Assembly (NCBI RefSeq): GCF_000685865.1
Contig: NZ_JMKS01000003.1
Span: 434,001 to 498,000, forward strand
Length of the DNA: 64,000 bases
Direction of reading: 5' to 3'
DNA from: Exiguobacterium antarcticum DSM 14480
Lineage (GTDB): Bacteria; Bacillota; Bacilli; Exiguobacteriales; Exiguobacteriaceae
Under the pieces are notes generated by a model, which was not told where the DNA came from, made no database searches, and saw nothing but the letters and a program-made list of their open reading frames with translations. The first letter of the stretch is position 1. Every line of letters starts with the position of its first letter. Shown here piece after piece: positions 1-9,973 of the stretch. The translations under genes and the position numbers were made by a program.

Positions 1-238
1 ATTGAATAATATAGGGGGAAGTAAACGTCCCGACCTGAAGTCCTTCCGCCACTCCCATCTCGCGTAAGAAGGCGACCGTCGATCCTTTCCCGTTTGTGCC
101 CGCGACATGAACTGTCGGAATCGTATCGGGATCAATCTGTAATTCTGTTAACAAGGCTTGCATTCTGCTCAGTCCCGGTTTAATACCAAATGCCAGTAAT
201 GCCGATAACCATTCGAGCACATCTTCCCGTGTTCTCAC
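1..238 (-). CDS. folC: Folylpolyglutamate/dihydrofolate synthase, N-terminal fragment
   Basis: FolC adds glutamate residues to folates in the cytoplasm and in many bacteria also makes dihydrofolate. The first 79 codons lie in the window; the rest runs off the left edge. The mononucleotide-binding motif HVAGTNGKGST is clear at about residues 48-58, followed by the family motif GTFTSPYI. The start chosen is a GTG at 236-238, preceded at normal distance by GAAGGAGTG. It lies 18 bases beyond the valS terminator, in the same valS-folC order as in Bacillus. The partial length prevents any check of the ligase C-terminal domain. Confidence 0.9.
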   Translation of the reverse strand, partial: MRTREDVLEWLSALLAFGIKPGLSRMQALLTELQIDPDTIPTVHVAGTNGKGSTVAFLREMGVAEGLQVGTFTSPYIIQ

Positions 239-255
239 GTTTGATTCACTCCTTC

Positions 256-287
256 AAAAAAAGTGACTCAAGAAAACTTGAGCCACT
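256..287 (-). terminator. Rho-independent terminator after valS
   Basis: An 11-bp stem (262-272 with 277-287, one G-T pair) around a 4-base loop is followed on the minus strand by seven T. It separates valS from folC. Because folC starts 18 bases beyond, folC is probably reached by read-through. Confidence 0.85.
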
Positions 288-294
288 GTTAAGA

Positions 295-2931
295 TTATTT
301 TGCGAGTTCGCTGATCCGGACTTCGACTGCCGCCCGTTTTTCTTTATAGTCTTGTGCTTTTGCTTGTTCTTCTTCAATGACGTGTGCCGGTGCTTTCCCG
401 ACGAAGCCAGGGTTGTTGAGTTTTTTCTCGACCCGTTCGACTTCTTTTGTATATTTGACGAGTTCTTTGTTCAGACGGGCGATTTCTTCTTCGATGTTGA
501 TCAAGTCAGCTAGCGGAATGAACAATTCGGCTCCCGTCACGATCGCACTCATCGCTTTTTCCGGTGCTGTCATATTCCGTTCGACGAGCAACTCCGACGC
601 ATTCGTGAACTTTTTCAAGTACGACAGATTTGTTTCTAAATCATGCTGGACTTGATCGTCACTCGTTGAGATCATCAACTGAATTTGTTTCGACATCGGT
701 GCGTTGACCTCTGCCCGGATGTTCCGGACTGAACGGATGACGTTCTGAACGGCTTCGAATGCCGGAACAGCTTTCGGGAAGTCGAGTGCATCGTTCCGTG
801 TCGGCCAAGCGGCACGTGTGACGGTTTCGCCTTCATGCGGTAAGTGTTGCCAAATTTCTTCTGTGATGAACGGCATGAACGGATGCATCAGACGCATGAT
901 TTGATCGAGCGTATACGCAAGAATCGAACGTGTCGTCAGCTTCGCTGCTTCGTCCTCACCGTTTAACGGTAACTTCGCCATCTCGATGTACCAGTTACAG
1001 AAATCTTCCCAGATGAAGTGATAGAGGACACGACCGGCTTCACCGAACTCATATTTATCCGATAAGCGCGTCACATCGTCAATCGTCGTGTTCAGACGCG
1101 TCAGGATCCATTGATCGGCCAGTGATTTTTCACCGGTCAAATCGATTTGTTCGTACGTCAATCCATCCATGTTCATCAACGCAAAACGGCTGGCGTTCCA
1201 TAATTTATTCGAGAAATTCCATGTCGCCTCGATTTTTTCCCAGTAGAAACGTAAATCATTCCCCGGCGTCGAGCCTGTCGTCAAGAACCAGCGGAGCGAA
1301 TCGGCGCCATATTTTTCAATGACATCCATCGGATCAATCCCGTTCCCTAGTGATTTCGACATCTTCCGTCCTTCCGAGTCGCGAATCAACCCATGAATCA
1401 AGACATCGTTGAATGGACGTTCGCCTGTGAATTCATACGATTGGAAGATCATTCGTGAGACCCAGAAGGCGATGATGTCGTAACCTGTGACGAGTGTCGA
1501 CGTCGGGAAGTACTTCTGATAATCAGCAGACCCTTCGTTCGGCCAGCCCATCGTCGAGAACGGCCAGAGCGCAGAAGAGAACCATGTGTCGAGGACATCA
1601 TTATCCTGTTCCCAGTTTCCGATGTCAGCCGGTGCTTCCTTGCCGACGTATACTTCGCCTGTTTCTTTATGGTACCAAGCCGGAATCCGGTGACCCCACC
1701 AGAGTTGACGGCTGACACACCAGTCCCGGATGTTTTCCATCCAGCGGACATATGTGTTTTCAAAACGTTGTGGAATGAAGTTGATTTTGTCTTCGCCTTG
1801 TTGCTCTTGCAGTGCTTTTTCTGCGAGTGGTTCCATTTTGACGAACCATTGGAGCGACAAGTAAGGTTCGACGATGGCATCCGACCGCTCAGAGTGACCG
1901 ACGGAATGCAGATGCGGTTCGACCTTAATCAAAACACATGACTCTTTCAGATCTTCGACGATCTGCTTGCGACATTCGAATCGGTCCAGACCTTCGTATT
2001 TACCCGCGTTTTCGTTCATCGTTCCGTCTTCGTTCATGACGAGGACACGTGGTAATTCATGACGGTTCCCGACTTCAAAGTCATTTGGATCGTGTGCTGG
2101 TGTGATTTTAACGACCCCTGTCCCAAACTCCATATCGACGTACTCATCGGCAACAATCGGAATTTCCCGTCCGACGATTGGCAACGTGATCGTTTTACCG
2201 ACCAGGTGTGCATATCGTTCGTCCTTCGGATTGACGGCAATCGCCGTATCCCCAAGCATCGTCTCCGGACGTGTCGTCGCCAGTTCGACGTGACCGGATC
2301 CATCCGTCAACGGATAACTGAAGTGATAAAACGCCCCTTCGATGTCTTTATAGATGACTTCGATGTCGGAAATTGCTGTTTTCGTCGCCGGGTCCCAGTT
2401 GACGATATATTCGCCGCGATAGATCAGACCTTTTTCGTATAACTTAACGAATACTTCTTGTACTGCTTCCGACAAACCTTCATCGAGTGTGAACCGTTCG
2501 CGTGAGTAATCGAGTCCTAGACCAAGCTTCGACCATTGTTCGCGGATCGTCGACGCATATTCTTCTTTCCAGGCCCACGATTGCTCAAGGAATTTTTCGC
2601 GTCCCATCTCGAGACGTGATTTCCCCTCTGCCCGAAGCTTTTGTTCGACTTTCGCTTGTGTCGCGATTCCCGCGTGGTCCATCCCCGGCAGGTACAAGAC
2701 GTCAAACCCTTGCATCCGTTTCATTCGCGTCAACATATCTTGGAGTGTCGTATCCCAGGCGTGACCGAGGTGCAATTTCCCGGTGACGTTTGGTGGGGGG
2801 ATGACAATCGTGTACGGTGCTTTTTCCGGATCTTGATCGGCTTTGAAATATTCACCTTTCATCCAAAAGTCGTACCATTTTTCTTCTGTCGCCTGCGGAT
2901 CATATTTCGTTGGCATTGATAATTCCTGCAT
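295..2931 (-). CDS. valS: Valyl-tRNA synthetase
   Basis: ValRS charges tRNA-Val with valine in the cytoplasm and edits mischarged threonine. The 878-residue length is normal for the family. The class I signature HLGH is at residues 54-57 inside [20 protein letters not shown] is at 523-527. The editing domain lies between them, with [10 protein letters not shown] near residue 219. The C-terminal end is a lysine/glutamate-rich coiled coil, as in other ValRS. The start at 2931 has AGGAG eight bases upstream; an ATG five codons later (MPTKYDP) has a weaker site. A T-box leader precedes the gene, so expression should respond to uncharged tRNA-Val. Confidence 0.97.
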   Translation of the reverse strand: MQELSMPTKYDPQATEEKWYDFWMKGEYFKADQDPEKAPYTIVIPPPNVTGKLHLGHAWDTTLQDMLTRMKRMQGFDVLYLPGMDHAGIATQAKVEQKLRAEGKSRLEMGREKFLEQSWAWKEEYASTIREQWSKLGLGLDYSRERFTLDEGLSEAVQEVFVKLYEKGLIYRGEYIVNWDPATKTAISDIEVIYKDIEGAFYHFSYPLTDGSGHVELATTRPETMLGDTAIAVNPKDERYAHLVGKTITLPIVGREIPIVADEYVDMEFGTGVVKITPAHDPNDFEVGNRHELPRVLVMNEDGTMNENAGKYEGLDRFECRKQIVEDLKESCVLIKVEPHLHSVGHSERSDAIVEPYLSLQWFVKMEPLAEKALQEQQGEDKINFIPQRFENTYVRWMENIRDWCVSRQLWWGHRIPAWYHKETGEVYVGKEAPADIGNWEQDNDVLDTWFSSALWPFSTMGWPNEGSADYQKYFPTSTLVTGYDIIAFWVSRMIFQSYEFTGERPFNDVLIHGLIRDSEGRKMSKSLGNGIDPMDVIEKYGADSLRWFLTTGSTPGNDLRFYWEKIEATWNFSNKLWNASRFALMNMDGLTYEQIDLTGEKSLADQWILTRLNTTIDDVTRLSDKYEFGEAGRVLYHFIWEDFCNWYIEMAKLPLNGEDEAAKLTTRSILAYTLDQIMRLMHPFMPFITEEIWQHLPHEGETVTRAAWPTRNDALDFPKAVPAFEAVQNVIRSVRNIRAEVNAPMSKQIQLMISTSDDQVQHDLETNLSYLKKFTNASELLVERNMTAPEKAMSAIVTGAELFIPLADLINIEEEIARLNKELVKYTKEVERVEKKLNNPGFVGKAPAHVIEEEQAKAQDYKEKRAAVEVRISELAK

Positions 2932-2944
2932 CTAAATCGCTCCT

Positions 2945-3222
2945 TTAATCCATAATAAAAACGGCTTCTTTCGTCCTCATCTAAGGACGAAAGAAGCCGT
3001 TGCTCTTCCGCGGTACCACCTTAGTTCACTCTAAAAACAGAGTGCCCTCTAGACCGCGTAACGTGCGGCAATCCGGATCTCGCTTGCTTTTGCTTACGAG
3101 ACCAGCTCGTGGGGTGACCTTCGTCAGGACGTCCTGTCACATCTCTCAGCCAATGGATGTGTTCTCTCCTACAGTCCGTTGATTGACTACTCTTCCCGTC
3201 AACGCTGTTTCCAAATTATTCT
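2945..3222 (-). promoter_or_regulatory. T-box leader of valS (Val specifier GTC)
   Basis: The T-box core AAGGTGGTACCGCGG reads on the minus strand at 3008-3022. Just after it a 16-bp stem (2961-2976 with 2985-3000) followed by a T run forms the terminator. Upstream, GGTCACC places a GTC triplet at 3116-3118, fitting a valine specifier followed by a purine. Uncharged tRNA-Val would stabilise the antiterminator and allow valS transcription. The motif and terminator are seen directly; the specifier is inferred from position and the downstream gene. Confidence 0.9.
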
Positions 3223-3228
3223 TTCCTT

Positions 3229-3258
3229 ATTTTATCCGAGACGTCAGTGACTCGTCAA
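3229..3258 (-). promoter_or_regulatory. Sigma-A promoter of the valS T-box transcript
   Basis: TTGACG (3253-3258) and TAAAAT (3229-3234) are separated by 18 bases on the minus strand. They lie just after the hemL stop codon and directly upstream of the T-box leader. Confidence 0.7.
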
Positions 3259-3265
3259 GAACTGC

Positions 3266-4576
3266 TTAACGGTTAAATTCAAGCTTCAGTTCCTTGAACG
3301 TCAGCTCGACTGCTGCAATCGTCTGATCAATGTCCTCATCCGTATGGACTGTCGACAAGAAAAGACCTTCAAATTGTGACGGTGGCAAGAAGATGCCGCG
3401 TGCCGCCATTTTTTGATAATACGAACGGAACATCTCGAGATTGGATGATTTCGCTTGCTCGAAGTTCGTCACCGGTTGATCCGTGAAGAAGACTCCGAAC
3501 ATCGCACCTGCCCGGTTCGTCGTCAACGGAATGTTGTATTTGGCGGCCGCCTGCTCATATCCTGCTGCGAGACGCCCTGCTTTCCGGTCAAACTCTTCAT
3601 AATGTTCCGGTTTGAGTTGTGTCAATGTCGCAAGACCGGCTGTCATCGCGAGTGGGTTCCCGGATAACGTACCGGCCTGGTAGATCGGACCTTGCGGCGC
3701 AATCTGTTCCATGATGTCACGACGTCCGCCGTAAGCACCGACTGGCATTCCGCCGCCGATGACTTTACCAAGACACGTAATATCCGGTGTGACACCGAAG
3801 TACCCTTGGGCACAGTGGAAGCCGACACGGAAACCGGTCATGACTTCATCAAAAATCAACAGGGTACCGTACTGTTCCGTGATGTCTCGCAGTCCTTCGA
3901 GGAAACCAGGCTGCGGCGGGACAAAGCCCATGTTGCCCGCTGCCGGTTCCACGATGACTCCAGCGATATCATCTCCATGTTTTTCAAAAGCAATCCGGAC
4001 CGCATCCATATCATTATATGGAACCGTCAACGTCATGCTAGCAATTTGTGCCGGAACACCTGGTGAGTCGGGAAGTCCAAGCGTCGCGACGCCTGAACCT
4101 GCCTTGATCAACAATGAATCTCCGTGCCCGTGGTAACAGCCTTCAAACTTCAAGATCTTTGTTTTTCCCGTATACCCCCGTGCCAGACGCAGCGCCGCCA
4201 TCGTCGCTTCTGTCCCCGAGTTGACCATCCGGACGACTTCGACCGATGGGACACGGCTGATGACGACTTCTGCCATCGCCGATTCGATTTCAGTTGGCGT
4301 ACCATAACTCCAACCACGTGTCGCCTGTTCCTGGATCGCTGCCGTCACGATTGGATCGGCATGTCCAAGAATCATTGGTCCCCACGACAAGACGTAATCG
4401 ATGTATTCCTTCCCATCGATATCGTACAGTCTTGAACCTTGTGCGCGTTCTGCAAAAATCGGTGTCATACCAACTGATTTGTAGGCACGGACCGGACTGT
4501 TGACGCCGCCTGGCATCAGTGGCAAGGCGCGTTCAAACGCCGCCTTTGATTTTGAGTTTTGATTAATCAAGCTCAT
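3266..4576 (-). CDS. hemL: Glutamate-1-semialdehyde 2,1-aminomutase
   Basis: HemL converts glutamate-1-semialdehyde to 5-aminolevulinate, the second step of the C5 haem route. It is a 436-residue PLP fold type I enzyme. The Schiff-base lysine is K271 in [17 protein letters not shown]. Other family motifs are GCYHGHGD near 147, DEVMTGFR near 243 and [13 protein letters not shown] near 300. It is the last gene of the haem operon, and its start overlaps the hemB stop by four bases (ATGA), implying translational coupling. In B. subtilis spoVID and ysxE lie between hemL and valS; here only the valS promoter does. Confidence 0.96.
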   Translation of the reverse strand: MSLINQNSKSKAAFERALPLMPGGVNSPVRAYKSVGMTPIFAERAQGSRLYDIDGKEYIDYVLSWGPMILGHADPIVTAAIQEQATRGWSYGTPTEIESAMAEVVISRVPSVEVVRMVNSGTEATMAALRLARGYTGKTKILKFEGCYHGHGDSLLIKAGSGVATLGLPDSPGVPAQIASMTLTVPYNDMDAVRIAFEKHGDDIAGVIVEPAAGNMGFVPPQPGFLEGLRDITEQYGTLLIFDEVMTGFRVGFHCAQGYFGVTPDITCLGKVIGGGMPVGAYGGRRDIMEQIAPQGPIYQAGTLSGNPLAMTAGLATLTQLKPEHYEEFDRKAGRLAAGYEQAAAKYNIPLTTNRAGAMFGVFFTDQPVTNFEQAKSSNLEMFRSYYQKMAARGIFLPPSQFEGLFLSTVHTDEDIDQTIAAVELTFKELKLEFNR

Positions 4577-5562
4577 GTTGTTCCCTCCAAGTAACGACAG
4601 ATGTCTTTTGCGAAATACGTAATGATGAGATCCGCACCAGCGCGTTTAAAACCAAGCATCGTTTCCATGACGATCCGTTCTTCATCAATCCAACCGTTTA
4701 ACGCAGCGGCTTTGACCATTGCATATTCACCGGAAACGTTATAGGCGACAATCGGTAGCTCAATCCGCTCCCGGACATCACGGATGATATCCATGAAGGC
4801 CAGTGCTGGTTTGACGATCATGAAGTCTGCGCCTTGCTCGACATCAGATGTGGCCTCACGGAATGCTTCCCGGCGGTTCGCAGGATCCATTTGATAACCT
4901 TTCCGGTCCCCTTCCCCCGGTGCAGAATTTGCTGCATCGCGGAACGGTCCATAATAAGCAGAAGCATACTTGACACCATAACTCATGACCGGGATGTGGC
5001 TAAACCCATTCTCGTCCAGTCCTTGACGAATCGCGGCGACGAATCCGTCCATCATCGACGACGGTGCGATGACATCTGCACCGGCACGTGCTTGCGAGAC
5101 GGCTGTTTGGACATGAAGCGGCAATGACGCATCGTTATCGACCGTACCGTCCGTGACAATCCCACAGTGCCCGGTTGATGTGTATTCACATAAACAAGTA
5201 TCTGCGATGACCGTCAATTGCGGAGCAATCTTTTTGACGAGGCGTGTCGCTTCTTGGACGATCCCATGATCATGAAAAGCGCCTGTCCCCTGCTCGTCTT
5301 TTAGATGGTCGTGCGGAACGCCAAACAAGATGACGGATTCAATACCCAGTGAAACGACTTCCTTGATTTCTGTTTCCAGGTGGTCGAGTGACAAGTTAAA
5401 CACACCAGGCATCGAACTGACTTCTCGTTTGATGTTTTCACCTTCAGCGATAAACAACGGGTAAATCAAATCGGATTTATGCAGATGATTTTCCCGGACA
5501 AGTGAGCGCAATGACGCCGTATTGCGTAACCGGCGATGGCGTGCGAATTCTAATGTATTCAT
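4573..5562 (-). CDS. hemB: Delta-aminolevulinic acid dehydratase (porphobilinogen synthase)
   Basis: HemB condenses two 5-aminolevulinate molecules into porphobilinogen. The 329-residue protein has both active-site lysines, K198 (YGVKYAS) and K251 (MIVKPALAF). The zinc-type cysteine cluster is C123, C125 and C133 in [13 protein letters not shown], so it belongs to the zinc-dependent subgroup. The start overlaps the hemD stop by four bases and the stop overlaps the hemL start, giving an uninterrupted operon. Confidence 0.96.
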   Translation of the reverse strand: MNTLEFARHRRLRNTASLRSLVRENHLHKSDLIYPLFIAEGENIKREVSSMPGVFNLSLDHLETEIKEVVSLGIESVILFGVPHDHLKDEQGTGAFHDHGIVQEATRLVKKIAPQLTVIADTCLCEYTSTGHCGIVTDGTVDNDASLPLHVQTAVSQARAGADVIAPSSMMDGFVAAIRQGLDENGFSHIPVMSYGVKYASAYYGPFRDAANSAPGEGDRKGYQMDPANRREAFREATSDVEQGADFMIVKPALAFMDIIRDVRERIELPIVAYNVSGEYAMVKAAALNGWIDEERIVMETMLGFKRAGADLIITYFAKDICRYLEGTT

Positions 5563-6245
5563 AACAGTTCCTCCTCTAAAATACAGTCAATCAGCCCGTC
5601 GAGCGTAAACGTCTGCGCGACGAGTCGTGGTGTCAATCCGAATCGGTGAGCAGCTTGCTCCGTGATCGGTCCGATCGTCACATAGATCGCTTCTGTCTGC
5701 TTACGAAGTGGTGCCAGTGCTTCGACAGCTGAAGGACTTTGTAACCCAATATACGTAGCATGTCGGAGAAGCTCAGGTGGCATCGCCCGTAACTTCGTTT
5801 CATACGTGACGACCTCCAGCACATCAACTTCGACTTGTTTTCTTAAGTGTTCGAGTGGCTCTTGGCGTGCCCGATTCCCTCGGGCAAAACAAATTCGTTG
5901 TCCCGACCTAAGGAATGGACATAATTCTTCCACTAAGACGTCTCCCGTGAAGGCCGACGGGACAAAGTCAGGTGTACGTCCACTCTTTATTAAAGCAGCT
6001 GCCGTCTTAGACCCTACGACCGCAATTTTCGTCTGCTGCAGTTGATCCAGGTGTGACGTAATTCGTTCGACTCCGGTCGGACTTGTCACGATTAACCAAT
6101 CCAGGTGTGGTGGTAACTGAAAGGCAACCGGAATCGTCTCGATGACCGGATGATGGATGACGTCGATGTTTTCTGCCTGTAATCGATCCACTTGTTCAGC
6201 AGTTGGCCCTCGGCTTCCCGTCAAGACAAGTTGCTTAGAAGTCAT
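5559..6245 (-). CDS. hemD: Uroporphyrinogen-III synthase
   Basis: HemD closes and inverts ring D of hydroxymethylbilane to give uroporphyrinogen III. The family is poorly conserved. Support comes from position between hemC and hemB, length (228 residues) and the bilobal pattern with TSPTGVERI near residue 62 and [11 protein letters not shown] near 165. The reading frame is open further upstream into hemC, but [13 protein letters not shown] at 6245 begins the recognisable domain and overlaps the hemC end by 11 bases. No strong ribosome binding site is visible, so translation probably depends on coupling to hemC. Confidence 0.9.
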   Translation of the reverse strand: MTSKQLVLTGSRGPTAEQVDRLQAENIDVIHHPVIETIPVAFQLPPHLDWLIVTSPTGVERITSHLDQLQQTKIAVVGSKTAAALIKSGRTPDFVPSAFTGDVLVEELCPFLRSGQRICFARGNRARQEPLEHLRKQVEVDVLEVVTYETKLRAMPPELLRHATYIGLQSPSAVEALAPLRKQTEAIYVTIGPITEQAAHRFGLTPRLVAQTFTLDGLIDCILEEELL

Positions 6246-7161
6246 CCGGCAAGGAAGCAAGAATCTCACGACCACCCGCATCAAGCAGACGCGTGGCGAC
6301 GATTTGACCGAGTTGCATCGGATCAAGTGACGTTTCCCGCTCAAGCAAAATTTGTTGCCCGTCGACTGAACCAAGGAATCCGACAAGGGTCGTCGATAAG
6401 TCCTCGTTGATTGTCGCAAATCCACCGACCGGCACGTGACAACTGCCTTCGATCGCAGACAGGAATGAGCGTTCCGCAAATGCTACTTTTTCCGTCATCT
6501 GATCATGAATCAGATTCAGTAAATCGCGCACTTCTTGATCCTGCTCCCGGCATTCAATCGCTAAAATCCCTTGTCCGACAGCCGGAATCATATCATCGGT
6601 TGAGATGTACTCGGAGACGATTTCGTCCGACCAGCCCATACGCTGTAATCCGGCGGCCGCTAATAAGATACCGTCAAACGGTCCCGTCTTTAATTTCTCA
6701 AGACGCGTATCGATATTTCCACGGATTGATTCGATCTTCAAATCCGGACGTAACTTCAATAACTGAGAACCACGTCGCAGACTGCTTGTCCCGACGATTG
6801 CTCCTTCAGGAAGTGATGCGAGTCCACCGCCCGTCGTTGTAATCAACGCATCTCGTGCGTCGACACGTGCCGGTGTTGCGCCGATGATCAAGCCTGCCGG
6901 TAACTCCGACGGGAGATCCTTCATGCTGTGGACGGCAAAATCGATTTCTTCGTCGATCATCTGTTGTTCGATCTCTTTGACGAACAATCCTTTACCACCG
7001 ACTTTAGACAATGTCACGTCAAGGATGCGGTCACCCTTCGTGATGATGTTCTTGATTTCGAATTCGTATGGTGCACCCGCTTGTTTCAGTTGCTCGATGA
7101 CCCATTTCGTTTGTGTCATCGCGAGTTTCGAACTACGTGAACCTACTATGATTTTTCGCAT
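6235..7161 (-). CDS. hemC: Hydroxymethylbilane synthase (porphobilinogen deaminase)
   Basis: HemC polymerises four porphobilinogens into hydroxymethylbilane on a dipyrromethane cofactor. The 308-residue protein has the cofactor cysteine C241 in EGSCHVPVGG. It also has the N-terminal GSRSSKLAMTQ and the FAVHSMKDLP loop with substrate arginines and the catalytic Asp nearby. The start at 7161 (MRKIIVGSRS) is chosen over an upstream in-frame ATG because AGGGGG lies at the right distance. The gene follows hemA directly; the hemX gene usually found between them is missing. Confidence 0.96.
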   Translation of the reverse strand: MRKIIVGSRSSKLAMTQTKWVIEQLKQAGAPYEFEIKNIITKGDRILDVTLSKVGGKGLFVKEIEQQMIDEEIDFAVHSMKDLPSELPAGLIIGATPARVDARDALITTTGGGLASLPEGAIVGTSSLRRGSQLLKLRPDLKIESIRGNIDTRLEKLKTGPFDGILLAAAGLQRMGWSDEIVSEYISTDDMIPAVGQGILAIECREQDQEVRDLLNLIHDQMTEKVAFAERSFLSAIEGSCHVPVGGFATINEDLSTTLVGFLGSVDGQQILLERETSLDPMQLGQIVATRLLDAGGREILASLPDDF

Positions 7162-7180
7162 GCTGAAATCCCCCTGTACA

Positions 7181-7209
7181 ATAATAAAGGGGCGGCACAA
7201 GTCCGCCCC
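7181..7209 (-). terminator. Terminator-like hairpin between hemA and hemC
   Basis: A perfect 7-bp GC stem (GGGGCGG/CCGCCCC, 7189-7195 with 7203-7209) has a 7-base loop and is followed on the minus strand by TTTATTATT. It sits inside the haem operon in the 82-base hemA-hemC gap, so it may act as a partial terminator or an RNA processing/stability element. Confidence 0.55.
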
Positions 7210-7243
7210 ATGCTTTTCTATTGTAACACAATTCGCTTTATGT

Positions 7244-8584
7244 TCATCGGTTCACAGCTTTCCGTTCGACTGGCGTTTCTTCTTGTAAAACGGCTTCTTC
7301 CGCCGCTCCGTCAAATAACTCCTCGTCTAAGGCAAACGTATCCATGAATTGCGCAATCCGTTGCTCGGCATCCGGTTTTGCCGCTGCATCTTTGATGTAC
7401 GACAATGGTTCCCGAAGCAATTGATTGATGATCGACTTCATGTGTTTTCCGATGACGGTTTTTTCACGGTTCGTCATGTTGGGCAACTTCCGCTCCAAGC
7501 TTTGCATCGTCTCTTGTTGGATTTTGAGCGACTGATCACGTAGTTCCGTGATGATCGGGACGACACCAAGCGTTGTGAGCCAGCCTTCGAATTCTGCGAT
7601 TGCTGCTTCAATCCGTCGTTCGATTTTTGCTGCCTCTTTCATCCGCTCTGCCATGTTTTGTTGGACGATTGATGTTAAATCATCGACGTCATACAAATGA
7701 ACACCAGGCAGGTCACCTGCTGTCGGCTCGATGTCACGTGGTACCGCGATATCAATCAACAAGAATGGACGATCACTCCGGAACAATTGTGCAGCAGCAA
7801 TATCTTCACGTTTGATGATTGCCCGCTTCGCTCCGGTTGAAGAAATAACGATGTCAGCCCGAAGCAGACCGCATTGCATTTCATTAATTGAATGTGCTGA
7901 TCCTTCGAAACGATTCGCCACTTCTTCGGCTTTTGCGAGTGTCCGGTTAAACACAGTGATATCACGTGCCCCGGCCTCGTATAGATTGAGGGTCGTCAAC
8001 TCACCGGTCTCACCTGCACCGATGACGACAATCGACTTATCTTCAAGTGAACCAAGTAACTGTTCTGCTAACGTCACGGCAGCTGCACTGACCGACACCG
8101 CATTTTCTCCGATTCCTGTTTCAGCGTGCGCTCGTTTCGCAAGCGTGACGGCTTCTTTAAACAATTTGTTGAAGACCGTTCCTGTCGTTTCGAGTTTTTG
8201 CGCCGTAAAGAAACTTGTTTTTACTTGACCCAGAATCTGTGTTTCACCGACGATCATTGAATCCAGACCACTCGTTACTCGGAACAGGTGTTTCATGGCG
8301 TCGAAACCTTCATGAATGAACAGATACGGTTCCAACTCTTCCATCGTCAACCCAAACCAGTTCGCAAGAAAACGTTTTGTATAATAACGACCTGTATGCG
8401 GTTGATCCGTGACGACATATAATTCCGTCCGATTGCACGTCGAGACGATGACGCTTTCGAAAATGCTTTTTTCGTCACGTAGCGCAACGACCGCCCCTTT
8501 CATCTCATGTTCCCCAAATGAGACTTGTTCGCGGATTGATACAGGCGCCGTCTTATTATTTAAACCGACAACTACGATATGCAT
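7244..8584 (-). CDS. hemA: Glutamyl-tRNA reductase
   Basis: HemA reduces glutamyl-tRNA to glutamate-1-semialdehyde and commits glutamate to haem synthesis. The 446-residue protein has catalytic Cys50 in VSTCNRTELY, the NADPH-binding GAGETGEL near residue 190 and a C-terminal dimerisation helix region. AAGGGG precedes the ATG. It heads the operon hemA-hemC-hemD-hemB-hemL. A PerR-like box overlaps the promoter -10, suggesting peroxide-responsive control as known for the B. subtilis haem operon. Confidence 0.97.
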   Translation of the reverse strand: MHIVVVGLNNKTAPVSIREQVSFGEHEMKGAVVALRDEKSIFESVIVSTCNRTELYVVTDQPHTGRYYTKRFLANWFGLTMEELEPYLFIHEGFDAMKHLFRVTSGLDSMIVGETQILGQVKTSFFTAQKLETTGTVFNKLFKEAVTLAKRAHAETGIGENAVSVSAAAVTLAEQLLGSLEDKSIVVIGAGETGELTTLNLYEAGARDITVFNRTLAKAEEVANRFEGSAHSINEMQCGLLRADIVISSTGAKRAIIKREDIAAAQLFRSDRPFLLIDIAVPRDIEPTAGDLPGVHLYDVDDLTSIVQQNMAERMKEAAKIERRIEAAIAEFEGWLTTLGVVPIITELRDQSLKIQQETMQSLERKLPNMTNREKTVIGKHMKSIINQLLREPLSYIKDAAAKPDAEQRIAQFMDTFALDEELFDGAAEEAVLQEETPVERKAVNR

Positions 8585-8644
8585 GCGCTCTACCCCTTAC
8601 GTCCAAAGATTTCATTTTCATCTATCTTTCGTTCTCTACTCTAC

Positions 8645-8672
8645 ATTATAACCATTATAAAAAAGATTCCAA
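8645..8672 (-). promoter_or_regulatory. hemA promoter with overlapping PerR-like box
   Basis: On the minus strand TTGGAA (8667-8672) and TATAAT (8645-8650) are 16 bases apart. The 15-mer at 8646-8660 matches the PerR consensus TTATAATNATTATAA at 14 of 15 defined or free positions (a T is replaced at position 7) and covers part of the -10. Binding would block RNA polymerase. Confidence 0.65.
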
Positions 8673-8740
8673 TCAATTTATAAACTAAAATGAGTCGAAG
8701 TTGTGAAAACTTATCTTCTTACCATATCCCTCTCCGTGAC

Positions 8741-8777
8741 AAAGCACAAACCCTCTGCTTTTCGTATCAACAGAGGG
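8741..8777 (-). terminator. Terminator of the polysaccharide operon
   Basis: The 7-bp stem CCCTCTG/CAGAGGG (8751-8757 with 8771-8777) is followed on the minus strand by TTTGTGCTTT. The T run is imperfect, so efficiency is uncertain. It lies just downstream of the last gene of the five-gene operon. Confidence 0.55.
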
Positions 8778-8787
8778 CTTCCTTTTT

Positions 8788-9936
8788 CTATTTTTTCGAA
8801 TCGATGATGATAGAGGATTCGTCGGTCTGTAAATCAAATTTCTGTTGCCGCAGCTGATAAATCCGGGCGATGTTTTGGACAACGACTTTGGTGACGGCAT
8901 ACGTCGGCACGGCTAGAATGACACCGATGATTCCGGCGATTTTTCCGGCAACGAGCAGGACGATGATGATTGTCAACGGATGAACTTTCAAGGTTTTCCC
9001 TTGAACGTACGGAGAAATCAGATTCGATTCAATCTGTTGCGCGACGACAATCGTGACGAGCGCATACAGCGCTTTGATCGGATCATCGATGAATCCGACG
9101 ATGACGGCCGGAACAGCACCAATATATGGTCCAAGATACGGAATGATGTTCGTGACCGTACAGAACAGGGCAAGCAACAACGCATATTGAATATCAGCGA
9201 TGAAAAATCCGATCAGCGACATCAGTCCGACACATAACGAGACGATGACTTGACCATTCACATAATGTTTAACCGTGATGTGCATATCATGAAGAATTTT
9301 TCGTGTTTCGGTCTCATAATTTTTTGGTAATAGCTTGACGATGGAATCCGGAAATTTGTAGCCATCCAGCAACATATAGACAAGGATGAACGGAACAAGA
9401 ACGATGATCAGAACGGTTGAGGAGATGACGCCAAAAATCGTTCCGACAGACGTCGAGACCGATTTGAACAATGTGCCGATGTAAGACGTCGCTTCATTCG
9501 TCCATTTATCAAATAAATCGGTATTCTCATGGACCCAGTTCGAGATGAAACGATTGTTCATCAATTGATCCCGTAGATTCAGTGTCTGGTCCCGAAGTTC
9601 GACGACTAGATTCGGAATGCTTGTCACAAAATCCGTAACTTGCTCGACGAGAATCGGTCCGAGTGAGGCGACCACAATCGTGATGACGCCAAGAAACCCA
9701 AGTAGGACGATCAAAACGGCGAGCCCCCGTTTTTTAACGCGCTTTTGAAGCATGTCGACGATGCCAAGCGTAAAGTAATAAAAAATTCCGGCGATGATTA
9801 ACGGCGGGAAAATCAAGGCGAGCATGACTTTAATCGGTTGGAATAAAAATGAGATTTTTGTTCCGACCCAAATCACTAGAAAAATAGTCAGAATCCAAAG
9901 CAATGCTTTAAACCATTTGTTACGAAGTAAATCCAC
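8788..9936 (-). CDS. AI-2E/PerM-family membrane protein
   Basis: This 382-residue protein belongs to the AI-2E transporter (YtvI/PerM, formerly DUF20) family. It shows several hydrophobic segments in the first 80 residues, a charged periplasmic-type stretch at about 110-180, then further membrane segments with FFIADIQYALLLALFCTVTNIIPYLGPYIGA, typical of the family. Members transport autoinducer-2, sodium or unknown solutes; the substrate here is unknown. The frame is open back to 10014, but the GTG at 9936 has AGGAGG seven bases upstream and avoids overlapping the preceding gene, so I place the start there. As the last operon gene it may help move or tune the polysaccharide product, which is inference only. 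Confidence 0.8.
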   Translation of the reverse strand: MDLLRNKWFKALLWILTIFLVIWVGTKISFLFQPIKVMLALIFPPLIIAGIFYYFTLGIVDMLQKRVKKRGLAVLIVLLGFLGVITIVVASLGPILVEQVTDFVTSIPNLVVELRDQTLNLRDQLMNNRFISNWVHENTDLFDKWTNEATSYIGTLFKSVSTSVGTIFGVISSTVLIIVLVPFILVYMLLDGYKFPDSIVKLLPKNYETETRKILHDMHITVKHYVNGQVIVSLCVGLMSLIGFFIADIQYALLLALFCTVTNIIPYLGPYIGAVPAVIVGFIDDPIKALYALVTIVVAQQIESNLISPYVQGKTLKVHPLTIIIVLLVAGKIAGIIGVILAVPTYAVTKVVVQNIARIYQLRQQKFDLQTDESSIIIDSKK

Positions 9937-9973
9937 GAACAGTCCTCCTACAATTTTCATCTTTTGATCTGTC

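Noticed and set aside
7731-8228. Open frame of 165 codons on the plus strand
   Set aside because: Antisense to hemA, whose motifs are certain.
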